Positions 7,991 through 16,189 are shown, numbered from the stretch's first letter. The stretch is 19,532 nt of DNA from Verrucomicrobiaceae bacterium UBA2429 (GCA_002343505.1 DDQZ01000029.1:1-19532); one strand, 5' to 3'. Program-made: numbers and translations. The notes: a model not told the origin generated them from the letters alone.

Positions 7991-8422
7991 TCACTCCAGG
8001 TAGTCGCCCTGGATGATCTCCTCCTCCGCAGTGTCTGCGTGGACGGCCTGGGCGATGACGCGGCGGGTGACGTCCTCGAGGTAGCTCTCCAGCACCTTGC
8101 TCAGCTCCAGGAACTCCGGCCACAGGGTCTCGTTCACGAAGCTGCGGGGGACGCGCACCATGACGGTGTTCCGCCGCTGGCGGGCGTAACGGTAGGGCTT
8201 GAGGGAGTAGCGGCGCAGGAGGGCGATGAAGAGGCGCTTGGACCAGCCGTCGGCGAGGGTGAACTTGAACTCGATGGCTTTTTCCACCCGCTGCACCTCG
8301 CCGAGGCGGCGGCGGATGCGCTCGAGGGCGTCGGCGGCGGCATCGCGCTCTCCGGGGGTGGCGGCGCCGGCGTGCAGGCGCTCGATTTTGCGCAGCTTTT
8401 CGAGAAGTTCGGATTCGGTCAT
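7991..8422 (-). CDS. Small protein of unknown function (weakly DUF2786-like)
   Basis: This is a 143-aa soluble protein starting at the ATG at 8422; an upstream start at 8506 would overlap the preceding gene and add 28 unlike residues. Residues 1-42 form a charged helical segment (LLEKLRKIERL..., then ERDAAADALERIRRRLGE) that weakly resembles the N-terminus of DUF2786 proteins. The middle is basic (WSKRLFIALLRRYSLKPYRYARQRR, about 60-84), and the C-terminus is acidic. There is no signal peptide or membrane segment. It lies 35 nt after the EboE-like gene on the same strand, so it is probably the last gene of that operon. I do not recognise a function. Confidence 0.7.
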   Translation of the reverse strand: MTESELLEKLRKIERLHAGAATPGERDAAADALERIRRRLGEVQRVEKAIEFKFTLADGWSKRLFIALLRRYSLKPYRYARQRRNTVMVRVPRSFVNETLWPEFLELSKVLESYLEDVTRRVIAQAVHADTAEEEIIQGDYLE

Positions 8423-8457
8423 GGGAGGGCGGGATCGGGAGCAAGGATGGGGTTTTT

Positions 8458-9639
8458 TCACTCCAGGGGCCGGAGGCCGCGAGCGCGCATCTCGCCCAGG
8501 GTCCACTCGTATTCCTTCACGAGCTGGTCGGCCACGTCGCCGCTGTGCAGCTCGGGGGGCAGGACCTCCCAGGTGTAGGTCTCCATCTCGATGTGGGAGC
8601 AGGCGGCTGGGTGGCGGCCGAGCCAGTCCATGGCGCCGAGCAGGTGGGCGCGGGTGCTGCCAAAGCCGCCGCCAGGCTCAGCGTGGAGGGGGATGTGGAA
8701 ATGCACGCGCCATTCCTGGCCGATGTCGCCGGGGTGGCGGGCGGCGTGCTGGAGAGCGTCCGGCAGGTCTTTGAAGCGGCGCAGCGGCTCGCTCTCGCCG
8801 TGGCTGGCGATGACCTGGTGGAAGTAGACAGGCTCGTCGAAGGCGGCGAGGCGGGCCAGGTTTTCCGGGGTGGGGACGAGGCTGAGGGCGGAGCTGAAGT
8901 GGAGCTTGCTGAGGCGGATGCCGGCGCCGGTGAGGCGGTCGAGCGCGCGGTCGGCGTCCTCGTATTCGATGGCGAGGTGGCAGGTGTCGTAGTTCAGGCC
9001 GATGAATTTGAAAAAGTCACGGTCCTGGGGGTGGCGGTCGTGGTAGAGGCCGAAGAATTTCAAGGTCTCGCCGCTGGTCTCGAAAAGGCCCAGGGGCTCG
9101 GGTTCGAGGCCGAGATGGAGGTCGTGGCCGGAGGCGGAGGCGACTTTTTCGATGTGCTCGCGGCAAAGGCGGAGGTGGGTGAAGATGGCGTCGAGCTCGT
9201 CCGCGCCGATGCCGAAGGTCTTGTGGGAGCCGGGCAGGGTGCTGACGCTGCCGGGCACGCCGGGGGGGAGGAGGCGGGCCAGGATGTCGAAGAGCAGCTT
9301 GGTGTATTCGAGCCGCTCGGGCGTGGTCCAGTCCGGCCGGAAGACCTGCTCCTTGACGCGGGTGCCGTGGAAGGCGCCGTAGGGGAAGCCGTTGATGGTG
9401 AAGACGTAGCAGTCATTGGCCTCCAGCCATTTTTGAAAGGCGGTCATGCGGTCCGGCAGCGCCAGCTCGCGCGCGGCGTCCGCGCCGAGGCGCAGGCCGA
9501 TGCCGTAGGGGCCGCGCGGGCAGACGCGCTGCTTGACGCGCAGGGTGTGCTCCCGCAGGCCGCGCCAAGTCTCCTCCCAGGTCTCCCCGCGGTGGATGTT
9601 CGTGCAATAGCCAAGGTGGATGCCATTTTCAAAAAGCAT
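8458..9639 (-). CDS. eboE: EboE-like metabolite traffic protein (xylose-isomerase-type TIM barrel)
   Basis: This is a 393-aa protein. The first ATG in frame (9639) gives MLFENGIHLGYCTNIHRGETW, which matches EboE N-termini; the frame also opens 11 codons earlier at a TTG. It resembles sugar phosphate isomerase/epimerase TIM barrels, with probable metal ligands in LGLEPEP (176-182), NYDTCHLAIE (216-225), HFHIPLHA (313-320) and EMETYTWEVLP (351-361). In other bacteria EboE belongs to the eboABCDEF cluster, implicated in export of terpenoid or indole-alkaloid-type metabolites to the periplasm. None of the other ebo genes is in the window. It sits 71 nt after the PhoH gene in the same direction. 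Confidence 0.8.
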   Translation of the reverse strand: MLFENGIHLGYCTNIHRGETWEETWRGLREHTLRVKQRVCPRGPYGIGLRLGADAARELALPDRMTAFQKWLEANDCYVFTINGFPYGAFHGTRVKEQVFRPDWTTPERLEYTKLLFDILARLLPPGVPGSVSTLPGSHKTFGIGADELDAIFTHLRLCREHIEKVASASGHDLHLGLEPEPLGLFETSGETLKFFGLYHDRHPQDRDFFKFIGLNYDTCHLAIEYEDADRALDRLTGAGIRLSKLHFSSALSLVPTPENLARLAAFDEPVYFHQVIASHGESEPLRRFKDLPDALQHAARHPGDIGQEWRVHFHIPLHAEPGGGFGSTRAHLLGAMDWLGRHPAACSHIEMETYTWEVLPPELHSGDVADQLVKEYEWTLGEMRARGLRPLE

Positions 9640-9710
9640 CCGCCAGAGTGGCGGGCGGCGGCGCGGCGTCAACCGCGCGGGGGGGCTGCGGCGGAGGGCA
9701 AAGCAGGGCG

Positions 9711-11264
9711 TCAGAGCAGGCGCGCGGCGGCCTCGGCCAGGGGGCTGCGCTCGCCTTTGCTGAGGGGGACGTGGGCGGCGAAGGGCTGGCCCCTCATGCG
9801 CTGGCGGGTATAGACGAGGCCGTTGCTGCGGCTGTCCACATAGGGGTTGTCTATCTGGGCGGGGTCGCCGACGAGGACGAGCTTCGAGCCGCGGGACATG
9901 CGGGTGACGATGGTCTTGGCCTCGAGGGGTGTGAGCTGCTGGGCCTCATCAAGCACGAAGAAGCGGTCGGGGATGGAGCGTCCGCGGATGTAGCAGAGGG
10001 CCTCGATCTCAATGACGCCCTGCTGGATGAGGGGGTCGTAAGGCGCGGCGGCCTCGGCGGGGGCGGGTTTGTCGGGCAGGAAGCGGTTTTTCTTGCGCTG
10101 GGGTCCCTGGCTGTTGTCCACGGGACGCATGAGGAGGTCCAGCGCGTCATAGACGGGCTGGAGCCAGGGGCGCATTTTTTCCTGCAGGGTGCCGGGCAGG
10201 AAGCCGACGGTCTGCCCCATGGCGACGATGGGGCGGCTGATGGTGACTCCATGATAGACGCGGGCGAAGACCTGGGAAAGACCGGCGGCAACGGCGAGGA
10301 GGGTCTTGCCCGTGCCGGCCTGGCCGTAGCAGGTGACGAGGCTGATCTCGGGGTCGAGCAGGGCGTCGAGCAGGCAGGTCTGGCCGAGGTTCATGGGCTT
10401 GATGGCGCGGCCTTGGCCGACTTTGATGCTCTCCGGGGTGTGGTGGAGGCGCAACAGCTCGCCCTGGGCGCTCATGCGCGCGGGCATGGAGGATTTCTCC
10501 CCGGCGGTGAGCAGGACGTAGTCGTTGGGGGCGATGTCGTGCAGGCGGGAGCCGGGCAGGGTGATGCGCCCGCTGCTGGCGAAGCGCTGGAGCTCGTGGC
10601 CGCTGACCTGGACGCGGGCGATGTCGAAATTCGCCACCTCGCGCGGCTCGACTTTGTCGTGCAGGTAGTCCTCGCACTCGATGCCGACGGCACGGGCTTT
10701 GAGCTGCATGTTCAGGTCCTTGCTGACGAGGATGACGGGGGTGTCGAGCCGCTCGCGCATCCAGAGCGCGCAGGCCAGGATGCGGTGGTCCATTTTGTCC
10801 TGGCCGGGAAAGATGCGCTGGAATTCCAGGACGCTGCGCACATCGGCGGCCATGTGCGGGTCATAGACGACGATGCGCAGGTTGCCGCCGCCGTTGGTGC
10901 GCACGCCCTCGGTGACGGATGCGTCGGGGGCATTGAAGACCTTCATCAGCGCGCGATGCACCTCGCGCGCGTTGGCGCCGCGCTCGGTCATCTCGTTTTT
11001 GAAGCGGTCCAGCTCGCTGAGCACGTCCACGGGAACGCAGACGTGGTGCTCGGCGAAGCGCTGGATGCAGGCGGGGTCGTGAAGCAGGACGTTGGTGTCG
11101 AGGACGAAGGTTTTAACGCCGGTGGCGCGGGCGGGTTTGCGGGAGGGGGCTTTTTTCGGTTTCAAAGGCGGTGGCGGAAAGGGACTGCCGGGCGTGACGA
11201 TGCCTGCGGCGGCGGTGTCGAGGAATGTGGGGGCGGTGTTGGCGGGGTGTTCGTCACGGTCCAT
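9711..11264 (-). CDS. PIN-domain PhoH-family ATPase
   Basis: This is a 517-aa protein from the ATG at 11264; an upstream TTG at 11291 is rejected. A Pro-rich, disordered leader (1-50) precedes a PIN ribonuclease domain (about 51-200). It carries VLDTNVLLHD with Asp56, SELDRFK around 83-89, and VSKDLNMQLKA about 180-190, which fit the acidic active site. The C-terminal half is a PhoH P-loop ATPase: Walker A GQAGTGKT (314-321), Walker B FFVLDEAQ (435-442), and GDPAQID (466-472). The PIN-PhoH architecture (PhoH2/YlaK type) is known as an ATP-driven RNA helicase/RNase. It is probably the first gene of a unit with the EboE-like gene and the small protein downstream. Confidence 0.92.
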   Translation of the reverse strand: MDRDEHPANTAPTFLDTAAAGIVTPGSPFPPPPLKPKKAPSRKPARATGVKTFVLDTNVLLHDPACIQRFAEHHVCVPVDVLSELDRFKNEMTERGANAREVHRALMKVFNAPDASVTEGVRTNGGGNLRIVVYDPHMAADVRSVLEFQRIFPGQDKMDHRILACALWMRERLDTPVILVSKDLNMQLKARAVGIECEDYLHDKVEPREVANFDIARVQVSGHELQRFASSGRITLPGSRLHDIAPNDYVLLTAGEKSSMPARMSAQGELLRLHHTPESIKVGQGRAIKPMNLGQTCLLDALLDPEISLVTCYGQAGTGKTLLAVAAGLSQVFARVYHGVTISRPIVAMGQTVGFLPGTLQEKMRPWLQPVYDALDLLMRPVDNSQGPQRKKNRFLPDKPAPAEAAAPYDPLIQQGVIEIEALCYIRGRSIPDRFFVLDEAQQLTPLEAKTIVTRMSRGSKLVLVGDPAQIDNPYVDSRSNGLVYTRQRMRGQPFAAHVPLSKGERSPLAEAAARLL

Positions 11265-11482
11265 GGGAGTACGGGTTCGATGGGTTTGCAATCCGGTCTC
11301 TGAGGGCGGGTCTTCTTCCTGTCGCGTTCGTGGCGCCAGGCCCGCCTGTCCGCATGATTGATTTTTGCGAAATCACGGATTTTCCAGAGGCTGTCAGAGG
11401 ATTGGAATTTCGACAAGAGTTTTATTCACAAAACTTAACTTTCTCGAAGTAGTTCGCTGAACAAGGCCGCGAATGCCGGCAC

Positions 11483-11516
11483 AAAAAAAGCCCGCCGGTT
11501 GATGGACCGGCGGGCT
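11483..11516 (-). terminator. Intrinsic terminator of the PII gene
   Basis: Perfect 11-bp arms agcccgccggt (11489-11499) and accggcgggct (11506-11516) flank a 6-nt loop. On the minus strand the stem is followed by a run of seven T (11483-11489). It begins 20 nt after the PII stop codon. On the plus strand the stem is followed by gaatttttt, so weak bidirectional function is possible, although no plus-strand gene reads into it. Confidence 0.92.
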
Positions 11517-11535
11517 GAATTTTTTGAAACGCGGT

Positions 11536-11934
<399 letters not shown>

Positions 11935-11958
11935 TCAATCATGAATTTTGCCGGTCGG

Positions 11959-11993
11959 ATTATGCAAATACCATCAAAGCGGAATCCATGCCA
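11959..11993 (-). promoter_or_regulatory. Candidate promoter region of the PII gene (sigma54-like, overlapping sigma70 -10)
   Basis: On the minus strand TTGGCATGGATTCCGCT (11977-11993) keeps the GG-N10-GC core and 14 of 17 positions of the sigma54 consensus; the mismatches include CC in place of TT before the -12 GC. Just downstream, CATAAT (11959-11964) is a good sigma70 -10, with no convincing -35. Either would give a leader of about 70-85 nt. Sigma54 control of PII genes is common in other bacteria, but here it is only a sequence resemblance. Confidence 0.3.
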
Positions 11994-12099
11994 AATTTCA
12001 GATTCATTTTTTTGAAAAATTTCAGCCGGAGGCGGATCGCCGGGACCGGCATGCGGGTTCCCCGCCTTTCCGAACCGCGAGAAAAGGCCGGTTTTACAG

Positions 12100-13125
12100 T
12101 CACCGCGCGGCTTTGATTTCATCCCAGACCTTCGTCCACTTCGCGAGGTCGGAGCCGAGATCGTTCATGACCTCGCTTTTGGCCTTCACTTCGGCGGGGA
12201 TGGTGACGGCGGGATTTTGCAGGAAGTCCGGGCTGACGAGTTTCAGCGCGGCTGTGTTTGGGCAGAGGTAGCCGAGCCATTCCATGTTTTCGGCGGCCAC
12301 TTCGGGGTCGAGCAGGTGGTTGATGAATTGCATCGCCAGCGCGGGTTGCGGGGCGGTCTTCGGGATGACCATTTCATCGCAGCCAATGCTCACGCCTTCC
12401 CGCGGGATGAGGATCTGCACGCGGCGGTTCTCCTGGGCCACTTGGAAGAGGTCGCCGCTGTAACCGTGGACAAGGTGGAACTCACCGGAGTCGAGGCCGC
12501 CTTTGTAGCCTTCGTTGTCGAATTTGGCGATGCCGCGCTTCCAGCGGATGACGACATCCCGCGCTGCGGCCAGCTCGGCTTCGTCGCGCGAGTTCAGACT
12601 ATGGCCGAGGTGCTTCAAAGCCGCGCCAAGCGTCTCGCGCATGTCGTCGAGCAGGGTGGCGCGGCGGCCCAGGCCCTCGCGGTCAAACATGGCCCAGCTT
12701 GGAGAGGCGTCTTTGAGACGGTCCGAACGCACGGCGATGACGGCGTAACCGAGAGTGTAGGGAACCGCATGGCGCATCTCCCTGTCATGCACCTTGTCGA
12801 GCACCTCGCGGTCCAGATGCCGCAGGTTCGGCAAAGCGGCGTGGTCGAGCGGCAGCAGCAGGTCCTCCTGCTGGAGCAGCCGCACCATGTAGCTGGTGGG
12901 AAAGATCACATCGTAACCCTTGGCCCCCGCTTTGAGGCGCGCGTGCAGGCTTTCGTTCGAGTCGAAGGTGTCCACAATGACACGGCAGTCGTGGGCTTTT
13001 TCAAAAGACTCGACGGCCTCCGGGCTCAGATAATCCGCCCAGGTATAGACATGCAGCACGCCAGCCGCGCGGACTTGGGCGAGGGCGAGCAAAGAGACGG
13101 CAAGCGCGCAAAGAAGGGCCTTCAT
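12100..13125 (-). CDS. potD: Polyamine-type ABC transporter substrate-binding protein
   Basis: This is a 341-aa periplasmic binding protein. Signal peptide 1-20 ends near QVRAAG. The mature N-terminus LHVYTWADYLSPE (24-36) is the typical start of PotD/PotF proteins. Further conserved segments are YDVIFPTSYMV, LLDDMRE, HGYSGDLFQVA and EGVSIGCDEMVIPKTA. These proteins bind spermidine or putrescine between two lobes and deliver it to PotB/PotC. Substrate preference cannot be told from sequence, and a related linear amine is possible. Its ATG overlaps the potC stop by 4 nt (ATGA), a mark of translational coupling. Confidence 0.92.
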   Translation of the reverse strand: MKALLCALAVSLLALAQVRAAGVLHVYTWADYLSPEAVESFEKAHDCRVIVDTFDSNESLHARLKAGAKGYDVIFPTSYMVRLLQQEDLLLPLDHAALPNLRHLDREVLDKVHDREMRHAVPYTLGYAVIAVRSDRLKDASPSWAMFDREGLGRRATLLDDMRETLGAALKHLGHSLNSRDEAELAAARDVVIRWKRGIAKFDNEGYKGGLDSGEFHLVHGYSGDLFQVAQENRRVQILIPREGVSIGCDEMVIPKTAPQPALAMQFINHLLDPEVAAENMEWLGYLCPNTAALKLVSPDFLQNPAVTIPAEVKAKSEVMNDLGSDLAKWTKVWDEIKAAR

Positions 13126-13895
13126 GACCGCGCACGATTGAGCCGGAAAGCCAGCGTGGCGAACAAAAACGTGGCGGAGATGAGCAGGGTGCTGAGGGCG
13201 TTGATGACCGGCAGGCTGCGGCTCGTCTTCATCATGCTGGCGATGCGCAGCGGCAGCGTGGTGCTGCCGGGGCCGGAGACGAAAAAGGAAATGACGAAGT
13301 CATCCAGCGAGAGCGTGAAGGCCAGCAGCGCGCCCGCGAGGATGCCGGGCAGCAGCAGCGGCAGCACCACACGGCGCGCGGCCTGCCAGGGGCTGGCGCC
13401 GAGATCGCGCGCGGCCTCCAGCAGATGCGGGTCAAAGCCGCGCAACCGCCCGAGCACGACCATCGCCACATAACTCACACAAAAGGTCACATGCGCGGCC
13501 CAGAGCGTCATCATGCCAGTCTGCACGCCGAGCGCGGTGAAGAGCGAGAGCAGCGCCATGCCCATGAGCACCTCCGGCATCATGAGCGGCAGCAGCATGA
13601 GGCCGCGGTGAAGCCTTTGCAGGCGGCTGGAGAAATGATGCAGCGCCCATGCCGAAAGCGTGCCCAGCACCGTGGCGAGCAGGGTGGAGCCGAGCGCCAG
13701 CTTGAGCGTCAGCCAGAGCGAGTCCCAGATATCATCCGCCTGCCAGAGACGCTCATACCATTGCCAGGTGAAGCCCTCCCACTCCCCGCCGAAGCGCGAG
13801 GCATTGAAGGAATTCCCCACCAGCACCACCAGCGGCGCGTGCAGAAACACGAGCACCAGCAGCGTGGCGAGGGCGGGCAGGCGGGAGCGTTTCAT
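13122..13895 (-). CDS. potC: Polyamine-type ABC transporter permease (PotC family)
   Basis: This is a 257-aa inner-membrane protein with about six membrane segments. The ATG at 13895 gives MKRSRLPALATLLVLVFLHAPLVVLV, a typical PotC N-terminus; the open frame upstream only translates the repeat element in the gap. The EAA loop that contacts the ATPase is at about EAARDLGASPWQAARRVVLP. The segment LDDFVISFFVSGPGSTTLP is the usual PotC/PotI C-terminal signature. It is the second gene of the potB-potC-potD unit. Confidence 0.92.
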   Translation of the reverse strand: MKRSRLPALATLLVLVFLHAPLVVLVGNSFNASRFGGEWEGFTWQWYERLWQADDIWDSLWLTLKLALGSTLLATVLGTLSAWALHHFSSRLQRLHRGLMLLPLMMPEVLMGMALLSLFTALGVQTGMMTLWAAHVTFCVSYVAMVVLGRLRGFDPHLLEAARDLGASPWQAARRVVLPLLLPGILAGALLAFTLSLDDFVISFFVSGPGSTTLPLRIASMMKTSRSLPVINALSTLLISATFLFATLAFRLNRARS

Positions 13896-13907
13896 GGGGC
13901 GGATTTT

Positions 13908-14012
13908 AACCACGAATGGACACGAATTCGCACGCATGGCTGCGGACATTCGGTGCCACACAGCTCTTCAGAATGGATGAAAATTCGTGTCTATTCGTGT
14001 CCATTCGTGGTT
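13908..14012. repeat. Dispersed-type inverted repeat between potB and potC
   Basis: Arms of 20 bp, aaccacgaatggacacgaat (13908-13927) and its perfect complement (13993-14012), flank about 65 nt. Next to the right arm a further attcgtgt copy (13983-13990) makes the arm partly doubled. Repeats built on ccacgaatggacacgaat are, to my knowledge, common in intergenic regions of environmental bacteria. The right arm overlaps the final codons and stop of potB, so the last residues TTNGHE come from the repeat. Confidence 0.85.
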
Positions 14013-14860
14013 GCTCCCTTCCGCCGCCAAGCCAGCATCAGCAGCGGCACCAGCATGGCCAGCAGCAGCACGCCCGTGAGCGCCGCCGCCTCGGGCAGGT
14101 TGCGGTCGCTGAAGGCGCGCTGGGCGATTTTGCTGCCGATCATCTCATCCTCCGTGCCGCCCACAATCTGCGGCACCACATATTGCCCGAGACAGCCTGT
14201 GAAGACCATCAAAGCCCCCGCCCCTATACCACCACGCACGCCAGGGATGAAGACGGAGACAAAGCCCCGTAAAGCTCCCGCGCCCAGATCGCGCGCGGCA
14301 TCGAGCAGGCTGAAGTCGAACTTCTCCGCCGCCGCATACACCGGCAGGATGGCGAAGGGCAGATGCACATAAACCAGCACGGCCAGCACCGACCCGGCAT
14401 TGTAGAGCAGTTGCTGCTCCTCGCTCATCCAGCCCAGCGCGAGGCACAGGCGGGTGAGCGCGCCTTCGGGGTGCAGCAGGGATTTCCAGGCGAAGACGCG
14501 GATGAGGAAGTTCGTGAGAAACGGCAGCGTCAGCAGCAGCAGCACGATGCCCTGCCAGCGCCGCGTGAGCCGCGCCAGATGCCAGCCCACTGGCAGGGCG
14601 ATGAGCAGGCAAAGCAGCGTGGTGGCCGCGCTCATCCACAGCGTGCGCCACCAGATGGGCGGATACACCGCGTCCGTCATCGCGCGCACCGCCTCCAGGC
14701 TCCAGCCCTCCGCCAAACCCCCATGCAGGTCCGCCGGACGCAGAGCGGTGCCCAGGATCAGGACGGTGGGGATGACGAAAAAGACGCCCAGCCAGAGCAG
14801 CGGCGGCGCGGTGAGCAGCCACTCGGCGGGCTTTTTCGAAAATTGGACTCCGGCTTTCAT
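13991..14860 (-). CDS. potB: Polyamine-type ABC transporter permease (PotB family)
   Basis: This is a 289-aa inner-membrane protein, first gene of the transporter unit, starting at the ATG at 14860. Membrane segments include LLTAPPLLWLGVFFVIPTVL near the N-terminus and a last segment near LLLAMLVPLLMLAWRR. The EAA loop reads DAARDLGAGALRGFVSVFIPG, and the following LGQYVVPQIVGG is the PotB/PotH hallmark. The C-terminal TTNGHE is encoded by the inverted repeat in the gap before potC, so the natural end of the protein has probably been replaced or extended. No potA (ATPase) gene precedes it, although that is the usual order. Confidence 0.9.
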   Translation of the reverse strand: MKAGVQFSKKPAEWLLTAPPLLWLGVFFVIPTVLILGTALRPADLHGGLAEGWSLEAVRAMTDAVYPPIWWRTLWMSAATTLLCLLIALPVGWHLARLTRRWQGIVLLLLTLPFLTNFLIRVFAWKSLLHPEGALTRLCLALGWMSEEQQLLYNAGSVLAVLVYVHLPFAILPVYAAAEKFDFSLLDAARDLGAGALRGFVSVFIPGVRGGIGAGALMVFTGCLGQYVVPQIVGGTEDEMIGSKIAQRAFSDRNLPEAAALTGVLLLAMLVPLLMLAWRRKGATTNGHE

Positions 14861-15005
14861 GCGCTGCGGCAGTCAACCCGAAGGCACCTCCAGGATCAAG
14901 GCTGAGATGAACCGGGAATGGCAGGGCAACGGCCAGCCCTCACGCAGCGCCGAGTGGCGATGCCTTCTTGCATCCAGCAGTGAGGAGAAATAAGCTGTTG
15001 CCAGC

Positions 15006-15236
15006 ATGAAACAGTACCGTCCCACCATCGAGCAGCTCAAAAAGCGCTACTCCGCCGACATGGCACGGCGGAAGATGCAGGCGCGGCGGGATGCGGCGCG
15101 TGATCCGAATGCAAAGCGGGTGCGGATTCCCGACAACTCCGAGCCCTGGCTCCCGCATCCTGTTCGCTCCGTTGCGGATGCGATGTGGATTTCTGATCAA
15201 ATCACCGCAGACATGCGCCAATGGAGCCTTCTTTGA
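15006..15236 (+). CDS. Small basic protein paired with nucleotidyltransferase-like gene
   Basis: This is a 76-aa protein of unknown function. The first half is rich in Arg/Lys and probably helical (EQLKKRYSADMARRKMQARRDAARD, 9-33). The second half holds IPDNSEPWLPHP (41-52) and an acidic/hydrophobic helix. Its last 16 nt overlap the start of the next gene, which argues for coupled translation. The layout (small first gene, overlapping NTase-fold second gene) resembles type II or IV toxin-antitoxin modules, but no known antitoxin domain is recognised. It is transcribed divergently from potB. Confidence 0.7.
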   Translation: MKQYRPTIEQLKKRYSADMARRKMQARRDAARDPNAKRVRIPDNSEPWLPHPVRSVADAMWISDQITADMRQWSLL

Positions 15237-15919
15237 TCAGTGCGGACACCTTCATTCACGCTCTGTCCGCGAAGCATCGCGTGGTGTTGCTGGGCGGCAT
15301 GGCCATCATCAGTCATGGACTGAGCCGGAAGACCAAGGATGTGGACATCTGGCTGGATCCGATGAACACGGCGGCGGCTTGGGCAGCAGCCCTGAAGGAA
15401 TGTCTGGATGTTTTTTCAGGAGTCTATCTCTGGTCGCTGGCGGATCGCTGTGTGCTTGCGCATGAGGATGTGGCTGGCGAGATCGAAGAAAACGGCGTGC
15501 TGCGTGTCTCGGGATTCGACCGTGACATTGACGTCTTTCGCCGCCCGAATGAACTCGGGATCGAGTCATTTGAGGAGGTCTGGCAGCGTAGTGTCAAGGT
15601 ACTGGAGGGCGGTGTGCGCCTGCCTGATCCACTGGACCTGCATATCTCGAAAGCCAACACAGGCCGCGAGCATGACTGGCAGGATCAGCTTTTCCTGGAA
15701 TCCCTGGTCAAAGCCCGCTTCAAGGAGCGCCTGCCGGTTTGTGATCTCGCGGAGGCCACGACGATGCTCGACCGCTTTCTGGACCCGGAGTGCCTGCAAT
15801 ACGCGAGGACCAATCCGCACCCCGAGGTCCGCGCGCTGGCGCTGAAATACCTGCGCGAGTTCGAGGCCGAGGGCGATCCTTACTCCCGCGATATTTTGGC
15901 GGCGGGCGGGTGGGAGTAG
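15221..15919 (+). CDS. Nucleotidyltransferase-fold protein (DUF6036/AbiEii-like)
   Basis: This is a 232-aa soluble protein. The N-terminal core VVLLGGMAIISHGLSRKTKDVDIWLD (21-46) has the GG, Ser/His-Gly and D-x-D (Asp40, Asp42) layout of the polymerase-beta nucleotidyltransferase superfamily. A third carboxylate is likely Asp104 in RDIDVF. SKANTGREHDWQD in the middle matches the SKxxxGRxxDxxD segment seen in DUF6036-type NTases. Residues 180-232 look like a helical extension. Relatives act in MNT/HEPN or AbiE-like toxin-antitoxin and phage defence modules by transferring nucleotides to partners or RNA; activity here is not proven. Its start overlaps the upstream 76-aa gene by 16 nt. Confidence 0.75.
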   Translation: MEPSLISADTFIHALSAKHRVVLLGGMAIISHGLSRKTKDVDIWLDPMNTAAAWAAALKECLDVFSGVYLWSLADRCVLAHEDVAGEIEENGVLRVSGFDRDIDVFRRPNELGIESFEEVWQRSVKVLEGGVRLPDPLDLHISKANTGREHDWQDQLFLESLVKARFKERLPVCDLAEATTMLDRFLDPECLQYARTNPHPEVRALALKYLREFEAEGDPYSRDILAAGGWE

Positions 15920-16098
15920 CGCCCCCGCAGCCGCACCATCTCGGCGCTGCTCAGCCTGCCTTTGTCCTTGAGCACCTGCCGCGCCTCCTCCGCTGTCACG
16001 CCCTGGCGCACCACGGTCTCATTTAGCGCGTCTTTGATCTCGACTCCCTCGAATGGAGCAGGCAGCGGGTCATTTTGCTCTCGCCAAATCTCTCCCAA
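15880..16098 (-). pseudogene. Probable C-terminal remnant of a REP-associated (Y1-type) transposase
   Basis: The minus-strand frame (72 codons, TTG start, stop TGA further upstream in frame) reads NETVVRQGVTAEEARQVLKD, then KGRLSSAEMVRLRGRY. This resembles the stretch near the C-terminus of REP-associated tyrosine transposases (RayT), in which a similar helix leads into C-R-V-R-Y-F-T-D-G. The match ends at RGRY, about where the frame runs into the 3' end of the nucleotidyltransferase gene. No catalytic HUH or Tyr region is present. The alternative is a small unknown protein. Family recall only, not an alignment. Confidence 0.45.
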
Positions 16099-16189
16099 AA
16101 TGCAATCCTCGCTGCCGGTTCAGGTTATACCGGGCGCTCTGCGTGTTGAGTAGTGACCTGGATGCAGACGTTATTCAGCCGCCGACACC

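Noticed and set aside
8545..11303. Plus-strand open frames of 422 and 551 codons
   Set aside because: Shadows opposite the EboE-like and PIN-PhoH genes; Gly/Ala/Glu/Val-rich and without motifs.
13425..14372. 315-codon plus-strand open frame across the potB/potC genes
   Set aside because: Crosses two permease genes and the inverted repeat antisense; Arg/His/Gln-rich, no domain.
15160..15236. Alternative starts for the nucleotidyltransferase gene avoiding the overlap
   Set aside because: The ATG at 15221 gives the proper N-terminal helix before the GG motif, and a 16-nt overlap is common in coupled gene pairs.
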